A stretch of 64,000 nucleotides of DNA from Escherichia sp. E1V33. Lineage in GTDB: Bacteria; Pseudomonadota; Gammaproteobacteria; Enterobacterales; Enterobacteriaceae. Position 1 is the first letter of the stretch; the number at the start of each line of letters is the position of its first letter. Under the pieces are notes generated by a model that was given only the letters and a program-made list of their open reading frames with translations, did not search any database and was not told the DNA's origin. Both the position numbers and the translations under genes were made by a program. The stretch is from the NCBI RefSeq assembly GCF_004211955.1, contig NZ_RHJI01000010.1, positions 558,001 to 622,000 of the forward strand. The letters are read 5' to 3'. Shown in pieces: positions 33,797-45,870 of this stretch.

Positions 33797-35254
33797 TTAC
33801 ATAAGCGGCATTGCTAACCGCACAATGCTAATCAGCGGTTGCGGCCATACACCCAGCACCAGTACCAACAGTGCGGAGATCAGCACCACGATACCGCCCG
33901 CGCTGTACTGCCAGTTTGATGGTGCATCGCGACCCGGTTGTTCCGGGGCGTGAAGATACAGGCTGACCGCCACGCGCAGGTAGTAGTAGAGGCCGATTGC
34001 CGAACCGACAACCACGGCACCCACCAGCCACCACAAGTGTGCCTGGACACCGACCGCCAGCACGTAGAACTTACCGATAAAGCCCAACGTCATCGGGATA
34101 CCGGCCAGAGACAGCATCATCACCGTCATCACCGCCGCGAGGATCGGACGATGCCAGAACAGTCCACGGTAAGAGAACAGGGAATCAGCATCCGGGCCAC
34201 GATACGGGCTGGACATCAGGCTGACCACGCCGAACGCGCCGAGGCTGCTGAACAGATAACCGGCCAGGTAAACCCCTACCGCTTCCATCGACATCTCGCC
34301 GGTTTGCAGCGCAATCAGCGCCACCAGCAGATAGCCGAGGTGAGAGATAGACGAGTAACCGAGCAGACGTTTGATATTGGTCTGGCTCAGCGCCATCAGG
34401 TTACCGAAGATGATGGAGGCAAAGGCGATAATCGCCAGCACCACGCGAATCGCTTCGCTGTCACCCACCGGTGCGTAGAGGAACAGACGCATCACCACAC
34501 CGAAGATAGCGATTTTGCTCGCCGTCGCCAGGAAAGTGGAAACCGGCGCAGGCGCGCCCTGGTATACGTCTGGCGTCCACAGGTGGAACGGCACCAGAGA
34601 GAGTTTGAAGCCGAGGCCAACAATCATCAGGCCGAAACCTGCCAGCAACAGCGGCTCGTTGAGCATACCGTCGCCGAGGTTTTTACCCAGCGCGACAAAC
34701 GACAGGTCGCCAGACTGCGCATACACCAGCGCCATACCGAACAGCAGGAAAGAAGACGCTGCGGCAGAAAGGATAGTGTATTTGATACTGGCTTCCAGCG
34801 AACGTTTCTGGCGGAACGCGTAACCGACCAGGCCAAACAGCGGCAAAGAGATCAGTTCAATACCGAGGAACAGAGACGCCAGATGGTTGGCATTCGCCAG
34901 CAGGATCCCGCCCAGGGCAGCAATTAACACCAACAGGTAGAACTCGTCCTTGTTGTCGTTATAGCCTTCAAGCCACGGGTAGGCGAAAGTACAGGTGGCG
35001 AGGCTCGCCAACAATACCAGCCCGGTGTAAAGCATGGCGAAACCATCAACGCGCATCAGCGGCGTAACGTCCATAGCGCCCGCCTGGCCAACAAACCAGA
35101 GCGAAACCAGCGCCGCGTTAAGCCCAATAACCGAGAGCGTAGCGTTGAGGAAATGATTGCGTCGCCACGCAATGGAGAGCATCACAACCACCACCGTCAA
35201 GCCGACGATCAGCAACGGTAGCAGTGCGATCAGGTTTTGTGGAGTTATTGTCAT
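33797..35254 (-). CDS. nuoN: NADH:quinone oxidoreductase subunit N
   Basis: NuoN is an antiporter-like proton-pumping subunit of the membrane arm of complex I. The 485-residue protein has about fourteen membrane helices. The Glu in [18 protein letters not shown] and the Lys-rich central helices ([27 protein letters not shown]) form the proton channel. It is the last gene of the nuo operon and starts 6 bp after nuoM. Confidence 0.98.
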
Positions 35255-35260
35255 GGCGAT

Positions 35261-36790
35261 TTACGGCCTTGTAGTAGTAACGGAATTAACAAACCACTGC
35301 TGGATATTGCCAATCGCGGAGTGCGAGGTATCCAGAATCGGCTGCGGATAGAAGCCCAGCAGTACCAGCAGCACCACCAGCAACAGGATCATAAACAGCT
35401 CACGCAGCGACATCCCTGGCAGTTCCTGGCTGGCAATCTGGCTTTTCGCTTTACCGAAGTAAGCGCGATGCAACATCGCCAGCGAATAAACAGATGCAAA
35501 GACCAGCCCAAAGGTAGAAATAACGGTAATCACCGGGACAACCTGGAAGCTGCCGAACAGAATCATAAATTCGCCGACGAAGTTACCGGTGCCAGGCATC
35601 CCAAGCGTTGCCACCGCAAAGAACAGCGACAGTGCTGGCAGCCATTTCATCTTGCTCCACAGACCGCCCATCATGCGCATGTCGCGGGTATGGATACGTT
35701 CGTAGAGCTGACCACAAAGAATAAACAGACCCGCCGCTGACAAGCCGTGCGCAATCATCTGGATTACCGCGCCCTGGTAGGCCAACTGGCTGCCGGTGTA
35801 GATAGCAATCAGTACGAAGCCCATGTGGGAAACCGAGGTGTAGGCGATCAGACGTTTGATATCGGTCTGGGCGAAGGCCATCCACGCACCGTAGAAGATG
35901 CCGATAACACCCAGCCACATAGCGATTGGCGCGAACTCTGCCGACGCGTTCGGGAACAGCGGTAGGGAGAAACGCAGCAGACCGTAAGCGGCGGTTTTCA
36001 GCAAGATCCCCGCGAGGTCCACGGAACCGGCGGTCGGAGCCTGTGAGTGCGCATCCGGCAGCCAGCCATGCAGCGGAACCACCGGCATTTTCACCGCAAA
36101 CGCGATGAAGAAGCCCAGCATTAACAGGTATTCCACACCACTGGACATTGGCGTATTCAGCAGCTCTTCATAGTTGAAGGTCCAGACGCCGGTCGCATTG
36201 TAGTGAACAAAAACCAGCGCCAGGATGGCGATCAACATCACCAGACCACTCGCCTGGGTGTAAATGAAGAACTTGGTTGCCGCCGTGATACGCGTTTTAC
36301 CATCAGAGGCTTTATGCCCCCACAGTGCGATCAGGAAGTACATCGGCACCAGCATCATTTCCCAGAAGAAGAAGAACAGGAACATGTCGATGGCAAGGAA
36401 CACGCCGATAACGCCGCCCAGGATCCACATCAGGTTGAGGTGGAAGAAGCCCTGATATTTTTCGATCTCATTCCACGAGCAGAGTACCGCCAGCACGCCG
36501 AGCAAACCGGTCAGCACGACCATCAGCAGTGACAGACCGTCAATGGCGAGATGGATAGAGATACCAAAACGCGGGATCCACGGCATGTCGAATTCAGACT
36601 GCCACTGCGGAATTCCGGCGGATTGCGTCAGTGAATAACCGCCCTGCAACCACAGTTGCAGCGACAGCGCCAGCGTCAATCCCATGGTGATCAGCGCGAT
36701 CCAGCGCGGCACCTTGACGCCAAAGCGTTCGGTCTGCCAGCACAGGAAGCCGCCGATAAAGGGGATTAGTATTAACCAGGGTAATAACAT
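35261..36790 (-). CDS. nuoM: NADH:quinone oxidoreductase subunit M
   Basis: NuoM is the 509-residue antiporter-like subunit of the membrane arm, with fourteen helices. Key blocks are FFFFWEMMLVPMYFLIA with the essential Glu near residue 144, and VPLHGWLPDAHSQAPTAGSV with the conserved antiporter signature. It is separated from upstream nuoL by 230 bp, the longest internal gap of the operon. Confidence 0.98.
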   Translation of the reverse strand: MLLPWLILIPFIGGFLCWQTERFGVKVPRWIALITMGLTLALSLQLWLQGGYSLTQSAGIPQWQSEFDMPWIPRFGISIHLAIDGLSLLMVVLTGLLGVLAVLCSWNEIEKYQGFFHLNLMWILGGVIGVFLAIDMFLFFFFWEMMLVPMYFLIALWGHKASDGKTRITAATKFFIYTQASGLVMLIAILALVFVHYNATGVWTFNYEELLNTPMSSGVEYLLMLGFFIAFAVKMPVVPLHGWLPDAHSQAPTAGSVDLAGILLKTAAYGLLRFSLPLFPNASAEFAPIAMWLGVIGIFYGAWMAFAQTDIKRLIAYTSVSHMGFVLIAIYTGSQLAYQGAVIQMIAHGLSAAGLFILCGQLYERIHTRDMRMMGGLWSKMKWLPALSLFFAVATLGMPGTGNFVGEFMILFGSFQVVPVITVISTFGLVFASVYSLAMLHRAYFGKAKSQIASQELPGMSLRELFMILLLVVLLVLLGFYPQPILDTSHSAIGNIQQWFVNSVTTTRP

Positions 36791-36844
36791 AGCTAAGTAT
36801 GTCCCTTATATTTACTCCTGCTCAGGCTATCTCACTCGCCAGCC

Positions 36845-36915
36845 CGAATCCCGGCAGTGCTCGCAATCCTCACGTACTTAAGTACGCTCCGGTTGCTGTG
36901 CGCTGGCGGTATCCG
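36845..36915. repeat. Long imperfect palindrome in the nuoL-nuoM gap
   Basis: About 35 bases on each side of the centre CGTACTT/AAGTACG (36873-36886) are inverted repeats with scattered mismatches. The outer arms include GAATCCCGGCAGTGC and its near reverse complement GCGCTGGCGGTATCC. The RNA would fold into a long stem within the nuo transcript. It resembles an intergenic repeat but does not match REP or ERIC consensus as I know them. Confidence 0.6.
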
Positions 36916-36981
36916 GTCTGACTTCGCCGATGACGCCTGTACTTCAGGAACAGTTACCTAAAATTTATTCTTAGTTCACAG

Positions 36982-37000
36982 ACCCGGCGCAACGCCGGGT
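36982..37000. repeat. Short GC hairpin downstream of nuoL
   Basis: ACCCGGCG and CGCCGGGT form an 8-bp stem with a CAA loop, 20 bp after the nuoL stop on the minus strand. No T-run follows, so it may stabilise or pause the transcript inside the nuo operon. Confidence 0.5.
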
Positions 37001-37020
37001 ATATTCACTCAGCCAACAAC

Positions 37021-38862
37021 TCAACGCAGTACCATCAACAGTGCCAGCACCACGACCGCACCGATGCTCATGGATGCCACATACCAGCGCAGATAACCGT
37101 TCTCGCTTAACAGCAGGCCTTTACCTGCAAAGCGGGAAAGAACCGCCGGAATGTTCATCATTGAGTTCAGCGGATCGCGTTTCAGCAACCAGGCAATACC
37201 CAGGAACGGCTTGACGAACACTTTGTCGTACAGCCAGTCAAAGCCCCAGGCGTTGTACCACCAGGTGCCCAGCAGACGGCCCGGCGCACTGTTGGCGATG
37301 GAGGTCACCAGAGTACGTTTACCCAGCCACAGCCAGGCTGCCAGCAGAATGCCGACCACCGCGACTACGCCAGAGGTAATTTCCAGGGTCAACATGCTGC
37401 CGTGCGCCAGCTCTGTCGTTTGCGGAAGCACGCCCTGCAGCGGCGGTACAATCAGTGCGCCAACGAAGGTGGAAAGGATCAGCAGCACAATCAGCGGCAG
37501 GCTGTGAGTTACCCCTTTCACGGCGTGAGCGTGAATTTGTTCTTTTCCGTGGAAGACGATGAAAATCATACGGAAGGTGTAGAGCGAGGTCATAAACGCA
37601 CCCACCAGACCTGCCACCATCAGATTGATATGACCATTCGCCATCGCACCCGCGAGGATCTCATCCTTACTGAAGAAGCCCGCAGTGACCAGCGGCAGTG
37701 CCGACAGTGCTGCGCCGCCCACCAGGAAGCAGAGATAAACCAGCGGAATAGATTTACGCAGACCGCCCATCTTGAAGATGTTCTGTTCGTGATGGCAGGC
37801 CAGAATGACGGACCCGGATGCCAGGAACAGCAGCGCTTTAAAGAACGCGTGAGTCATCAAGTGGAAAATCGCCGCATCCCATGCCTGCACGCCAAGCGCG
37901 AGGAACATGTAGCCAATCTGGCTCATGGTAGAGTAAGCGAGAACACGTTTGATGTCGGTCTGTACCAGCGCGGCAAAACCGGCCAGCAGCAGCGTAACCG
38001 CCCCAACAATGCCCACCAGATGCAGAACTTCCGGCGTCATCAGGAACAGGCCGTGGGTACGGGCGATCAGGTAGACACCCGCAGTTACCATCGTTGCGGC
38101 GTGGATCAGCGCGGAGACAGGCGTCGGGCCCGCCATCGCGTCGGCAAGCCATGTCTGCAACGGCAACTGCGCAGATTTACCGACCGCACCGCCCAGCAGC
38201 ATCAGCGTCGCCCACATCAGCATGTTATTGCCGTCAGCAAAGTGCGCTGGTGCCAGTTCCACCATTTCGCGGAAGTTCAGGGTGCCCAGTTCGTTGTAAA
38301 GAATGAACAGTGCGAAAGCGAGGAAAACGTCACCCACACGGGTCACGACGAACGCTTTCATTGCCGCTGCGCCATTCTTCGGATCGGTGTAATAGAAACC
38401 GATCAGCAGATAGGAGCACAGGCCCACGCCTTCCCAGCCGAGGTACATCAGCAGCAGGTTGTCGGCAAGCACCAGAACTACCATGCTGGCGATGAACAGG
38501 TTGGTGTAGGCGAAGAAGCGAGAGTAGCCCTCTTCACCGCGCATGTACCAGGAGGCGTACATGTGGATCAGGAAACCCACACCAGTGACCACCGAGAGCA
38601 TGGTCAGCGACAGGCCGTCCAACACCAGGTTAAAACCGATGTTAAAGTCGCCTACCGACATCCACGTCCACAGCGGCTGGCTGTATGCCTGCTCGCCGTT
38701 AGCGAAGAAATCAACGCCGATAAAGGCGGTTACCAGCGCCGCCAGGCCCACAGAGCCAACGCCGACGATCGCCGAAACGTTTTCAGACCAGCGCCCACGG
38801 GAGAACGCCAGCAGGACGAAGCCAATCAATGGCAAAATAATGGTTAAGGCAAGCATGTTCAT
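37021..38862 (-). CDS. nuoL: NADH:quinone oxidoreductase subunit L
   Basis: NuoL is the distal antiporter-like subunit and carries the long lateral helix at its C-terminus. The 613-residue length is as expected. The Glu in [18 protein letters not shown] is essential for pumping, and [20 protein letters not shown] is the antiporter signature. It overlaps nuoK by 4 bp. Confidence 0.98.
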
Positions 38863-39161
38863 CCGCGCATCTCACTTACTGAATCGATGTTCAGGTTCTG
38901 GCGACGACGGTGAAGTTGCAGCAGCAGCGCAAGGCCGATACTCGCTTCTGCCGCCGCGAGGCTGATGGCGAGAATGTACATCACCTGACCGTCGGTCTGG
39001 CCCCAGTAGCTTCCGGCGACCACAAAGGCCAGCGCGGAGGCGTTAATCATGATTTCCAGACCAATCAGCATAAACAGCAGATTGCGACGGATAACCAGAC
39101 CGGTTAAGCCAAGAACGAATAAGATTGCCGCGAGGATCAGTCCATGTTGTAAGGGGATCAT
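38859..39161 (-). CDS. nuoK: NADH:quinone oxidoreductase subunit K
   Basis: NuoK is a 100-residue, three-helix MrpC-like subunit. The conserved Glu residues lie in [16 protein letters not shown] (Glu36) and in [17 protein letters not shown] (Glu72). It overlaps nuoL and nuoJ by 4 bp each. Confidence 0.98.
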
Positions 39162-39712
39162 GCGTGCTCCTCCGTTTTTCTTTTCGCGCTGTCGTCTTTA
39201 CGATTGCTCAGCACTTCACCCGCACGCTCTTCACGACCGACGTGGAAGGCCACAACCAGACCCGCGAGCAGCAGCATAGAAGCCAGTTCCACCGCCAGTA
39301 CGTAAGGCCCGAACAGCGTAATACCCACTGCTTTAGCACTGATTGGCATACCGTCGATACCTTGATCATTAACACCAAGGATGGCGTAAACAATCACCAC
39401 CAGCATGATGGCTGACAAAATTGCCGGACCAATCCACACCTGCGGTTTCAGCCACTGGCGTTCTTGTTCGATTTCTGAACCGCCCAGGTTGAGCATCATC
39501 ACCACGAACACGAACAGCACCATAATGGCACCCGCGTAGACGATAATTTCCAGCGCACCGGCGAAGTAAGCGCCCAGTGAGAAGAACACCCCGGAAATCG
39601 CCAGCAGCGAAATAATCAGGTACAGCAGTGCGTGTACCGGATTGGTATGGGTGATCACTCGCAAGGTCGCAAGTATGGCTATCAGGCCACAGATATAAAA
39701 AGCGAACTCCAT
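39158..39712 (-). CDS. nuoJ: NADH:quinone oxidoreductase subunit J
   Basis: NuoJ is a 184-residue subunit with five helices, including the pi-bulge helix in the conserved block [20 protein letters not shown] that helps couple quinone chemistry to pumping. It overlaps nuoK by 4 bp and lies 11 bp after nuoI. Confidence 0.98.
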
Positions 39713-39723
39713 TGCCCCTCTCC

Positions 39724-40266
39724 TTACGGTAACAGGCTCTTGACGTCGATAGGCTTGGCTTCGTTCTCTGCTTCGCCCTTATCTTTGCCGTCGATTGCCA
39801 TACCTGCCATCCGGTAGAAGTTATACTCCGGGTATTTGCCCGGACCGGAGATCAGCAGATCCTCTTTCTCGTAAACCAGATCCTGGCGCTTGTATTCCCC
39901 CATTTCGAAATCCGGGGTTAACTGAATCGCCGTGGTCGGACAGGCTTCTTCGCACAAACCACAGAAAATGCAGCGTGAGAAGTTGATGCGGAAAAATTCC
40001 GGATACCAGCGACCGTCTTTGGTTTCTGCTTTTTGCAGCGAGATACAGCCGACCGGGCAGGCTACCGCACAGAGGTTACAGGCTACGCAACGCTCTTCGC
40101 CGTCCGGGTCGCGGGTCAGAACGATACGACCACGATAACGGGGCGGCAGATAGACCGGCTCTTCCGGGTACATTCGCGTTTCGCGTTTGGCGAACGCGTG
40201 CAGGCCGATCATCCAGATACTACGAACCTGGGTGCCGAAACCTACTAACAATTCTTTTAAGGTCAT
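39724..40266 (-). CDS. nuoI: NADH:quinone oxidoreductase subunit I
   Basis: NuoI is the 180-residue ferredoxin-like subunit that holds clusters N6a and N6b. Both motifs are intact: [15 protein letters not shown] and [15 protein letters not shown]. It sits between NuoG and NuoB in the electron path. It lies 14 bp after nuoH. Confidence 0.98.
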
Positions 40267-40280
40267 GGTCTTATTGCCCC

Positions 40281-41258
40281 TTATTGCGCCTGCCAGAGAA
40301 TGACAGCCGCCGTTACCAGCAAGTTGATCAGCGTCAGCGGCAGGCAGATTTTCCAGCCGAAGGACATTACCTGGTCATAACGCGGACGCGGTAACGACGC
40401 ACGAATCAAAATGAACATCATCATAAAGAACGCGGTTTTCAGCGCGAACCAGATGAATGGCGGTAACAACGGGCCTTGCCAGCCACCGAAGAACAGCGTC
40501 ACCATCAATGCAGAGATGGTCACAATCCCGATGTACTCACCCACGAAGAACAGACCGAACTTCATGCCGGAGTATTCAATGTGGTAACCATCCGCCAGTT
40601 CCTGCTCGGCTTCCGGCTGGTCAAACGGGTGACGGTGACATACCGCCACGCCCGCGATGGCAAAGGTAACAAAACCAAAGAATTGCGGGATGACGTTCCA
40701 CACATGCGCCTGGCTGTTGACGATGTCGGTCATGTTGAATGAACCGGCCTGCGCCACAACGCCCATCAGGGAAAGCCCGAGGAACACTTCGTAGCTCAGG
40801 GTCTGCGCAGAAGCACGCATCGCACCCAGCAGCGAGTATTTGTTGTTACTTGACCAGCCCGCAAACAGCACCGCGTAAACCGCCAGACCTGCCATCATCA
40901 GGAAGAACAAAATCCCGATGTTCAGGTCGGCAACCACCCAACCTGGGCTGACTGGCACAATCGCAAAGGCCAGCAGCAGTGAGGTAAAGGCAATCATCGG
41001 TGCCAGGGTAAAGATGACGCGATCCGAGAATTTCGGGATCCAGTCTTCTTTAAAGAACATTTTGATCATGTCCGCAACCAGCTGGAGCGAACCGCCCCAG
41101 CCAACACGGTTAGGTCCGTAACGGTTCTGGAACAGACCCAGCAGGCGACGTTCGCCAAAGCTCATGAATGCCCCGCAGGTGACAACCACCAGCAGGATCA
41201 CCACCGCTTTGAGGATGGTCAGCAGGATCTCAATCAGTTCCGGTGATATCCAACTCAT
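40281..41258 (-). CDS. nuoH: NADH:quinone oxidoreductase subunit H
   Basis: NuoH is the 325-residue membrane subunit that forms much of the quinone chamber and the link to the proton pumps. The conserved loop block [20 protein letters not shown] is present, as is the acidic loop [20 protein letters not shown]. It overlaps nuoG by 4 bp. Confidence 0.98.
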
Positions 41259-43981
41259 TGTTGTGCCTCCTTGAGATCCTCAAGATGCGCGCCAGCCAGC
41301 ACCGGAGCAATGCCGGACATACCCATCGGCAAGCCCACCTGCCCTGCCGTCAGTCCTTCGGCGATTTCAACCGGCAGCGTGACCGTGTTGCCATCGTAAC
41401 TAAAGGAGACGCGTGTACCTGCGTTCACACCTAACTTCGCGGCATCCGCTGGGTTGAGTTTGATGTACGGCTGCGGCATACGGCTCTGGAAGACCGGAGC
41501 ACGCTGTGACAATTCATCGCTGCCAAACAGGTGGTAGTACGGCGCGATACGCCATTTCCCTTCCTGCGGCTGGAAGCGTGCCGGTACGCTGGTGAAGTAA
41601 TCCAGACCGTTTTCGCTGGTTGCAAACAGACGCACGCCCGGATCGCCAAAGCGCAGTTTGCCGCCCACTTCGTCCTGGAATTTGTTCCACGCCTGCGGGG
41701 AGTTCCAGCCCGGTGCCCAGGCAAACGGCACTTGCGAACGGTGCGCGGTCGGCTGGTTGTTACCTTCCATCGAGAAGGTGAACATGGTGTCAATATCCTG
41801 CGGCTGACGCGGTTCATGAACGCTGATGTTGGCGCGCATGGCGGTACGACCACTGTAACGGTGCGGTTCACGGGCCAGCTTCTGGCCACGAATGCGGAAT
41901 GTCGCATCCGGAGCAGCATCTTTGATACCTGCCAGTTCCGGGATTTTCGCCACAACAGCGTCAATCACATGGTCGAGCTGCGTCCAGTCCACTTCACGGC
42001 TCAGCAGGGTACTGTGCAGCGAGTGTAACCAGCGCCAGCTTTCCAGCATGACAGTTTTGCTGTCGTAATAAGCCGGATCGTAAACCTGGAAGAAACGTTG
42101 GGCGCGGCCTTCATTATTAATTACCGTACCGTCGCTTTCAGCAAAGCTGGCGGCGGAAAGTACCAGATGGGCGTTTTCCATGATCGCTGTGCGTTGATGA
42201 TCAACCACCATCACCAGCGGCGCTTTAGCCAGCGCAGCATTCACGCGTGTAGCGGAAGCGTGACGATGCAGATCGTTCTCCAGCACCACCACCGCGTCGG
42301 CACGTCCGGTTTCCAGTTCGGTCAACGCTTCTTCAAGCGAACCGCCACCCATAATGCCCAGCCCCATGCTGTTGACGGAACGGGCAATCATGGTGATACC
42401 GACGTCAGCGCCACGACCTTTCAGGGCTTTCGCGACGTTAGCCGCAGCCTGAATCACTTCAGCGCTACCGGCGTTCGTCCCGGAGATAATCAACGGTTTC
42501 TTCGCACCTGCCAGTGCCTGCACGATGACGTCGATTTTGCTTTGCAGCTCAGGTTCGATACCGTCAACCGCTGGTGCAGAGTTATCCAGCGCATGGGCGA
42601 TGGCAAAACCTAAACGCGCCTGATCTTCAACCGGTGCGCGGTAAGTCCACGCCGCGATATCATCCAGACGGGTGTCATCAACGTTGGTAACAAACAGCGG
42701 ATGCTTAGCACGTTGACCGATATTGAGGATTGCCGCAATCTGCCAGTCAGCCACTTTCTGTGCTGCCGCCATTTCGCGCGCTTTACCTTTCACCGCCTGA
42801 CGCACTGCCAGCGCGACGCGCGCGCCGGTCTGGGTAACGTCTTCGCCCAGCACCAGTACCGCATCGTAAGATTCGATTTCGCGCAGAGCCGGAGTATAAA
42901 TGCCGCCTTCACGCAGCACTTTCAGCGCCAGTTGCAGACGTTCCTGCTCACCGTGAGCGATACCGGTGTAGAAGTTTTCTTCGCCCACCAGTTCACGCAG
43001 CGCAAAGTTGCTTTCCACGCTGGCACGCGGAGAACCAATACCGATCACTTTCTTCGACTGACGCAGAATATCTGCCGCGCCCTGCATTGCCTGTTCGGCG
43101 TTGAGGGTAATGAAATCATCGCCACGACGCTGTACTGGCTGACGCGGACGATCTTTCAGGTTGACGTAACCGTAACCGAAACGACCACGGTCGCAGAGGA
43201 AGTAGTGGTTTACCGTACCGTTGTAACGGTTTTCGATACGACGCAGTTCGCCGTAACGTTCACCGGGGCTGATGTTACAGCCGATGGAACATTGCTGGCA
43301 GATGCTCGGCGCAAACTGCATATCCCATTTACGGTTGTAACGCTCGGAGTGCGTTTTGTCGGTAAATACGCCGGTCGGGCAAATTTCGACCAGGTTACCG
43401 GAAAATTCGCTTTCCAGCGTGCCGTCTTCCGGGCGACCGAAGTAGACGTTGTCGTGCGCGCCATAAACGCCCAGATCTGTACCGTCAGCGTAATCTTTGT
43501 AGTAACGCACGCAGCGGTAGCAGGCGATGCAGCGGTTCATTTCGTGAGAGATGAACGGCCCCAAATCCTGATTACGGTGGGTACGTTTGGTGAAACGGTA
43601 GCGACGGAAGCTGTGTCCGGTCATCACGGTCATATCCTGAAGATGGCAGTTACCGCCTTCTTCACATACCGGACAGTCGTGCGGGTGGTTGGTCATTAAC
43701 CACTCGACCACACTTTCACGGAACTGTTTCGCTTCTTCGTCGTCAATGGAAATAAAGGTGCCATCGGAAGCCGGTGTCATACAGGACATCACCAGGCGAC
43801 CACGCGTGTCTTCCGCGTTTTGGTATTGCTTCACCGCACACTGGCGGCAAGCACCGACGCTTCCCAGCGCCGGATGCCAGCAAAAGTAAGGAATATCAAG
43901 GCCCAGAGACAGACAAGCTTCCAGCAGGTTGTCCGCTCCGTTGACCTCGTATTCTTTGCCGTCTACATGAATTGTAGCCAT
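41255..43981 (-). CDS. nuoG: NADH:quinone oxidoreductase subunit G
   Basis: NuoG is the largest peripheral subunit and carries several iron-sulfur clusters. The start at [13 protein letters not shown] gives 908 residues. An ATG two codons earlier is too close to the GGAAG ribosome-binding site. The N-terminal [2Fe-2S] cysteines are at 34, 45, 48 and 67. Further motifs are [26 protein letters not shown], and the N7-type CQQCSIGC. The rest is a molybdopterin-oxidoreductase-like fold. It lies 52 bp after nuoF. Confidence 0.97.
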   Translation of the reverse strand: MATIHVDGKEYEVNGADNLLEACLSLGLDIPYFCWHPALGSVGACRQCAVKQYQNAEDTRGRLVMSCMTPASDGTFISIDDEEAKQFRESVVEWLMTNHPHDCPVCEEGGNCHLQDMTVMTGHSFRRYRFTKRTHRNQDLGPFISHEMNRCIACYRCVRYYKDYADGTDLGVYGAHDNVYFGRPEDGTLESEFSGNLVEICPTGVFTDKTHSERYNRKWDMQFAPSICQQCSIGCNISPGERYGELRRIENRYNGTVNHYFLCDRGRFGYGYVNLKDRPRQPVQRRGDDFITLNAEQAMQGAADILRQSKKVIGIGSPRASVESNFALRELVGEENFYTGIAHGEQERLQLALKVLREGGIYTPALREIESYDAVLVLGEDVTQTGARVALAVRQAVKGKAREMAAAQKVADWQIAAILNIGQRAKHPLFVTNVDDTRLDDIAAWTYRAPVEDQARLGFAIAHALDNSAPAVDGIEPELQSKIDVIVQALAGAKKPLIISGTNAGSAEVIQAAANVAKALKGRGADVGITMIARSVNSMGLGIMGGGSLEEALTELETGRADAVVVLENDLHRHASATRVNAALAKAPLVMVVDHQRTAIMENAHLVLSAASFAESDGTVINNEGRAQRFFQVYDPAYYDSKTVMLESWRWLHSLHSTLLSREVDWTQLDHVIDAVVAKIPELAGIKDAAPDATFRIRGQKLAREPHRYSGRTAMRANISVHEPRQPQDIDTMFTFSMEGNNQPTAHRSQVPFAWAPGWNSPQAWNKFQDEVGGKLRFGDPGVRLFATSENGLDYFTSVPARFQPQEGKWRIAPYYHLFGSDELSQRAPVFQSRMPQPYIKLNPADAAKLGVNAGTRVSFSYDGNTVTLPVEIAEGLTAGQVGLPMGMSGIAPVLAGAHLEDLKEAQQ

Positions 43982-44033
43982 TAGCATGCTTCCAGTTTTC
44001 TCAGTCAGAGACTGAGCGTTAATCGAAATTCGG

Positions 44034-45371
44034 TTACCAGCGCTCTTTCAGCAGGTTCGGCTGAATCCCATTAATCAAATGGGTATTGCTGAACGGCTGT
44101 TTGATCCCCGCCTCAAATTCTTCGCGGAAATATTTGATGGCGCTCTGTAACGGCTCCACGGCACCAGGTGCGTGGGCACAGAAAGTTTTACCCGGGCCTA
44201 AGAATCGACACAGTTGCTCAAGTGTTTCGATATCGCCCGGCTGACCTTCGCCACGCTCCAGCGCACGCAGAATTTTCACGCTCCACGGCAGACCGTCGCG
44301 GCACGGCGTACACCAGCCGCAGGACTCACGGGCGAAAAACTCTTCCAGGTTACGCACCAGCGACACCATGTTGATCTCATGGTCAACCGCCATCGCCAGC
44401 GCCGTACCCAGACGGCTTCCCGCTTTACCGATACTTTCGAATTCCATCGGCAGATCAAGGTGCGCTTCGGTCAGGAAGTCAGTCCCCGCACCGCCTGGCT
44501 GCCAGGCTTTAAATTTCAGTCCATCACGCATACCACCGGCGTAATCTTCGAGGATCTCGCGTGCGGTGGTGCCGAACGGCAGTTCCCACAGTCCCGGATT
44601 TTTCACCCGACCGGAGAAGCCCATCAGCTTGGTGCCAGCATCTTTACTTTTCGAGATGTTCTGATACCACTCCACGCCGTTAGCGAGGATCGCCGGAACG
44701 TTACACAGGGTTTCGACGTTGTTGACACAGGTCGGTTTGCCCCATACGCCGGAAGTTGCCGGGAATGGTGGCTTCGAGCGTGGGTTAGCACGACGCCCTT
44801 CCAGGGAGTTGATTAACGCTGTTTCTTCCCCGCAGATGTAGCGCCCTGCCCCGGTATGGACGAACAGTTCGAAGTCGAAACCTGTTCCCATAATGTTTTT
44901 GCCAAGCAATCCCGCTTCAGTCGCTTCGGCAATGGCACGGCGCAGATTTACTGCTGCTTCAATATATTCGCCACGCAGGAAGATGTAGCCACGGTAAGCT
45001 TTCAGCGCAAACGCGGAGATGAGCATACCTTCCACCAGCAGGTGCGGCAGTTGCTCCATCAACAGGCGGTCTTTATAGGTGCCCGGCTCCATTTCATCGG
45101 CGTTACACAGCAGGTAACGGATGTTCATGGATTCGTCTTTCGGCATCAGGCTCCACTTCAGGCCAGTCGAAAAGCCCGCGCCGCCGCGCCCTTTCAGACC
45201 AGCGTCTTTTACCTGATTAACGATTTCGTCCGGAGACAGCCCGGTCAGAGCCTTACGCGCCCCTTCGTAACCGTTTTTGCTGCGGTATTCGTCCAGCCAC
45301 ACTGGCTGTTTGTCATCGCGCAGACGCCAGGTCAGCGGATGCGTTTCGGGAGTACGGATAATGTTTTTCAT
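44034..45371 (-). CDS. nuoF: NADH:quinone oxidoreductase subunit F
   Basis: NuoF binds NADH and FMN and holds cluster N3. The 445-residue protein has GRGGAGF at residues 61-67 for NADH, the FMN-binding region [19 protein letters not shown], and the N3 cysteines in [11 protein letters not shown] plus a later one in KTFCAHAPG. It overlaps nuoE by 4 bp. Confidence 0.98.
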   Translation of the reverse strand: MKNIIRTPETHPLTWRLRDDKQPVWLDEYRSKNGYEGARKALTGLSPDEIVNQVKDAGLKGRGGAGFSTGLKWSLMPKDESMNIRYLLCNADEMEPGTYKDRLLMEQLPHLLVEGMLISAFALKAYRGYIFLRGEYIEAAVNLRRAIAEATEAGLLGKNIMGTGFDFELFVHTGAGRYICGEETALINSLEGRRANPRSKPPFPATSGVWGKPTCVNNVETLCNVPAILANGVEWYQNISKSKDAGTKLMGFSGRVKNPGLWELPFGTTAREILEDYAGGMRDGLKFKAWQPGGAGTDFLTEAHLDLPMEFESIGKAGSRLGTALAMAVDHEINMVSLVRNLEEFFARESCGWCTPCRDGLPWSVKILRALERGEGQPGDIETLEQLCRFLGPGKTFCAHAPGAVEPLQSAIKYFREEFEAGIKQPFSNTHLINGIQPNLLKERW

Positions 45372-45868
45372 TTATACCGCTCCAGCAGTTCAGGGATCGC
45401 TTCCGGGGTCAGATGCGCGTGAGTGTCCTCATCGATCATCATGTTTGGCCCTTTATCACAGTTCCCCAGGCAGCAAGTTGGCAGCAGCGTAAAGCGGCCA
45501 TCAAATGTCGTTTGCCCTGGTTTGATGTTCAGCTTTTTCTCGAGCGCCGCCTGAATACCCTGATACCCGTTGATATGACAGACCACGCTGTCGCAATAAC
45601 GGATCACATGGCGACCAACCGGCTGGCGGAAGATCTGACTGTAGAACGTTGCCACACCTTCGACGTCGCTTGCCGGAATACCCAGCACATCGGCGATCGC
45701 GTGGATCGCACCATCCGGCACCCAGCCACGCTGCTTCTGAACGATTTTCAGCGCTTCAATGGACGCCGCACGCGGGTCTTCGTAGTGGTGCATCTCGTGC
45801 TCAATCGCTTCACGCTCTGCCGCACTCAGCTCAAAAGCCTCGGTTTGTGGTTGTTGATTCTCGTGCAT
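45368..45868 (-). CDS. nuoE: NADH:quinone oxidoreductase subunit E
   Basis: NuoE is the 166-residue thioredoxin-like subunit with cluster N1a. The four ligands are in [14 protein letters not shown] and [13 protein letters not shown]. It overlaps nuoF by 4 bp and lies 2 bp after nuoCD. Confidence 0.98.
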
Positions 45869-45870
45869 AA

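Noticed and set aside
33938-34927. 329-codon open frame antisense to nuoN
   Set aside because: Also a reverse shadow of a hydrophobic membrane protein, with no start signal or domain.
36841-36915. ERIC element in the nuoL-nuoM gap
   Set aside because: The centre ACTTAAGT recalls the ERIC core, but the conserved ERIC arms as I know them are not present. I left it as an unnamed palindrome.
37402-38847. 481-codon open frame antisense to nuoL
   Set aside because: Composition is mostly His, Gln and Arg, typical of the reverse of a membrane protein. The nuoL gene accounts for the sequence.
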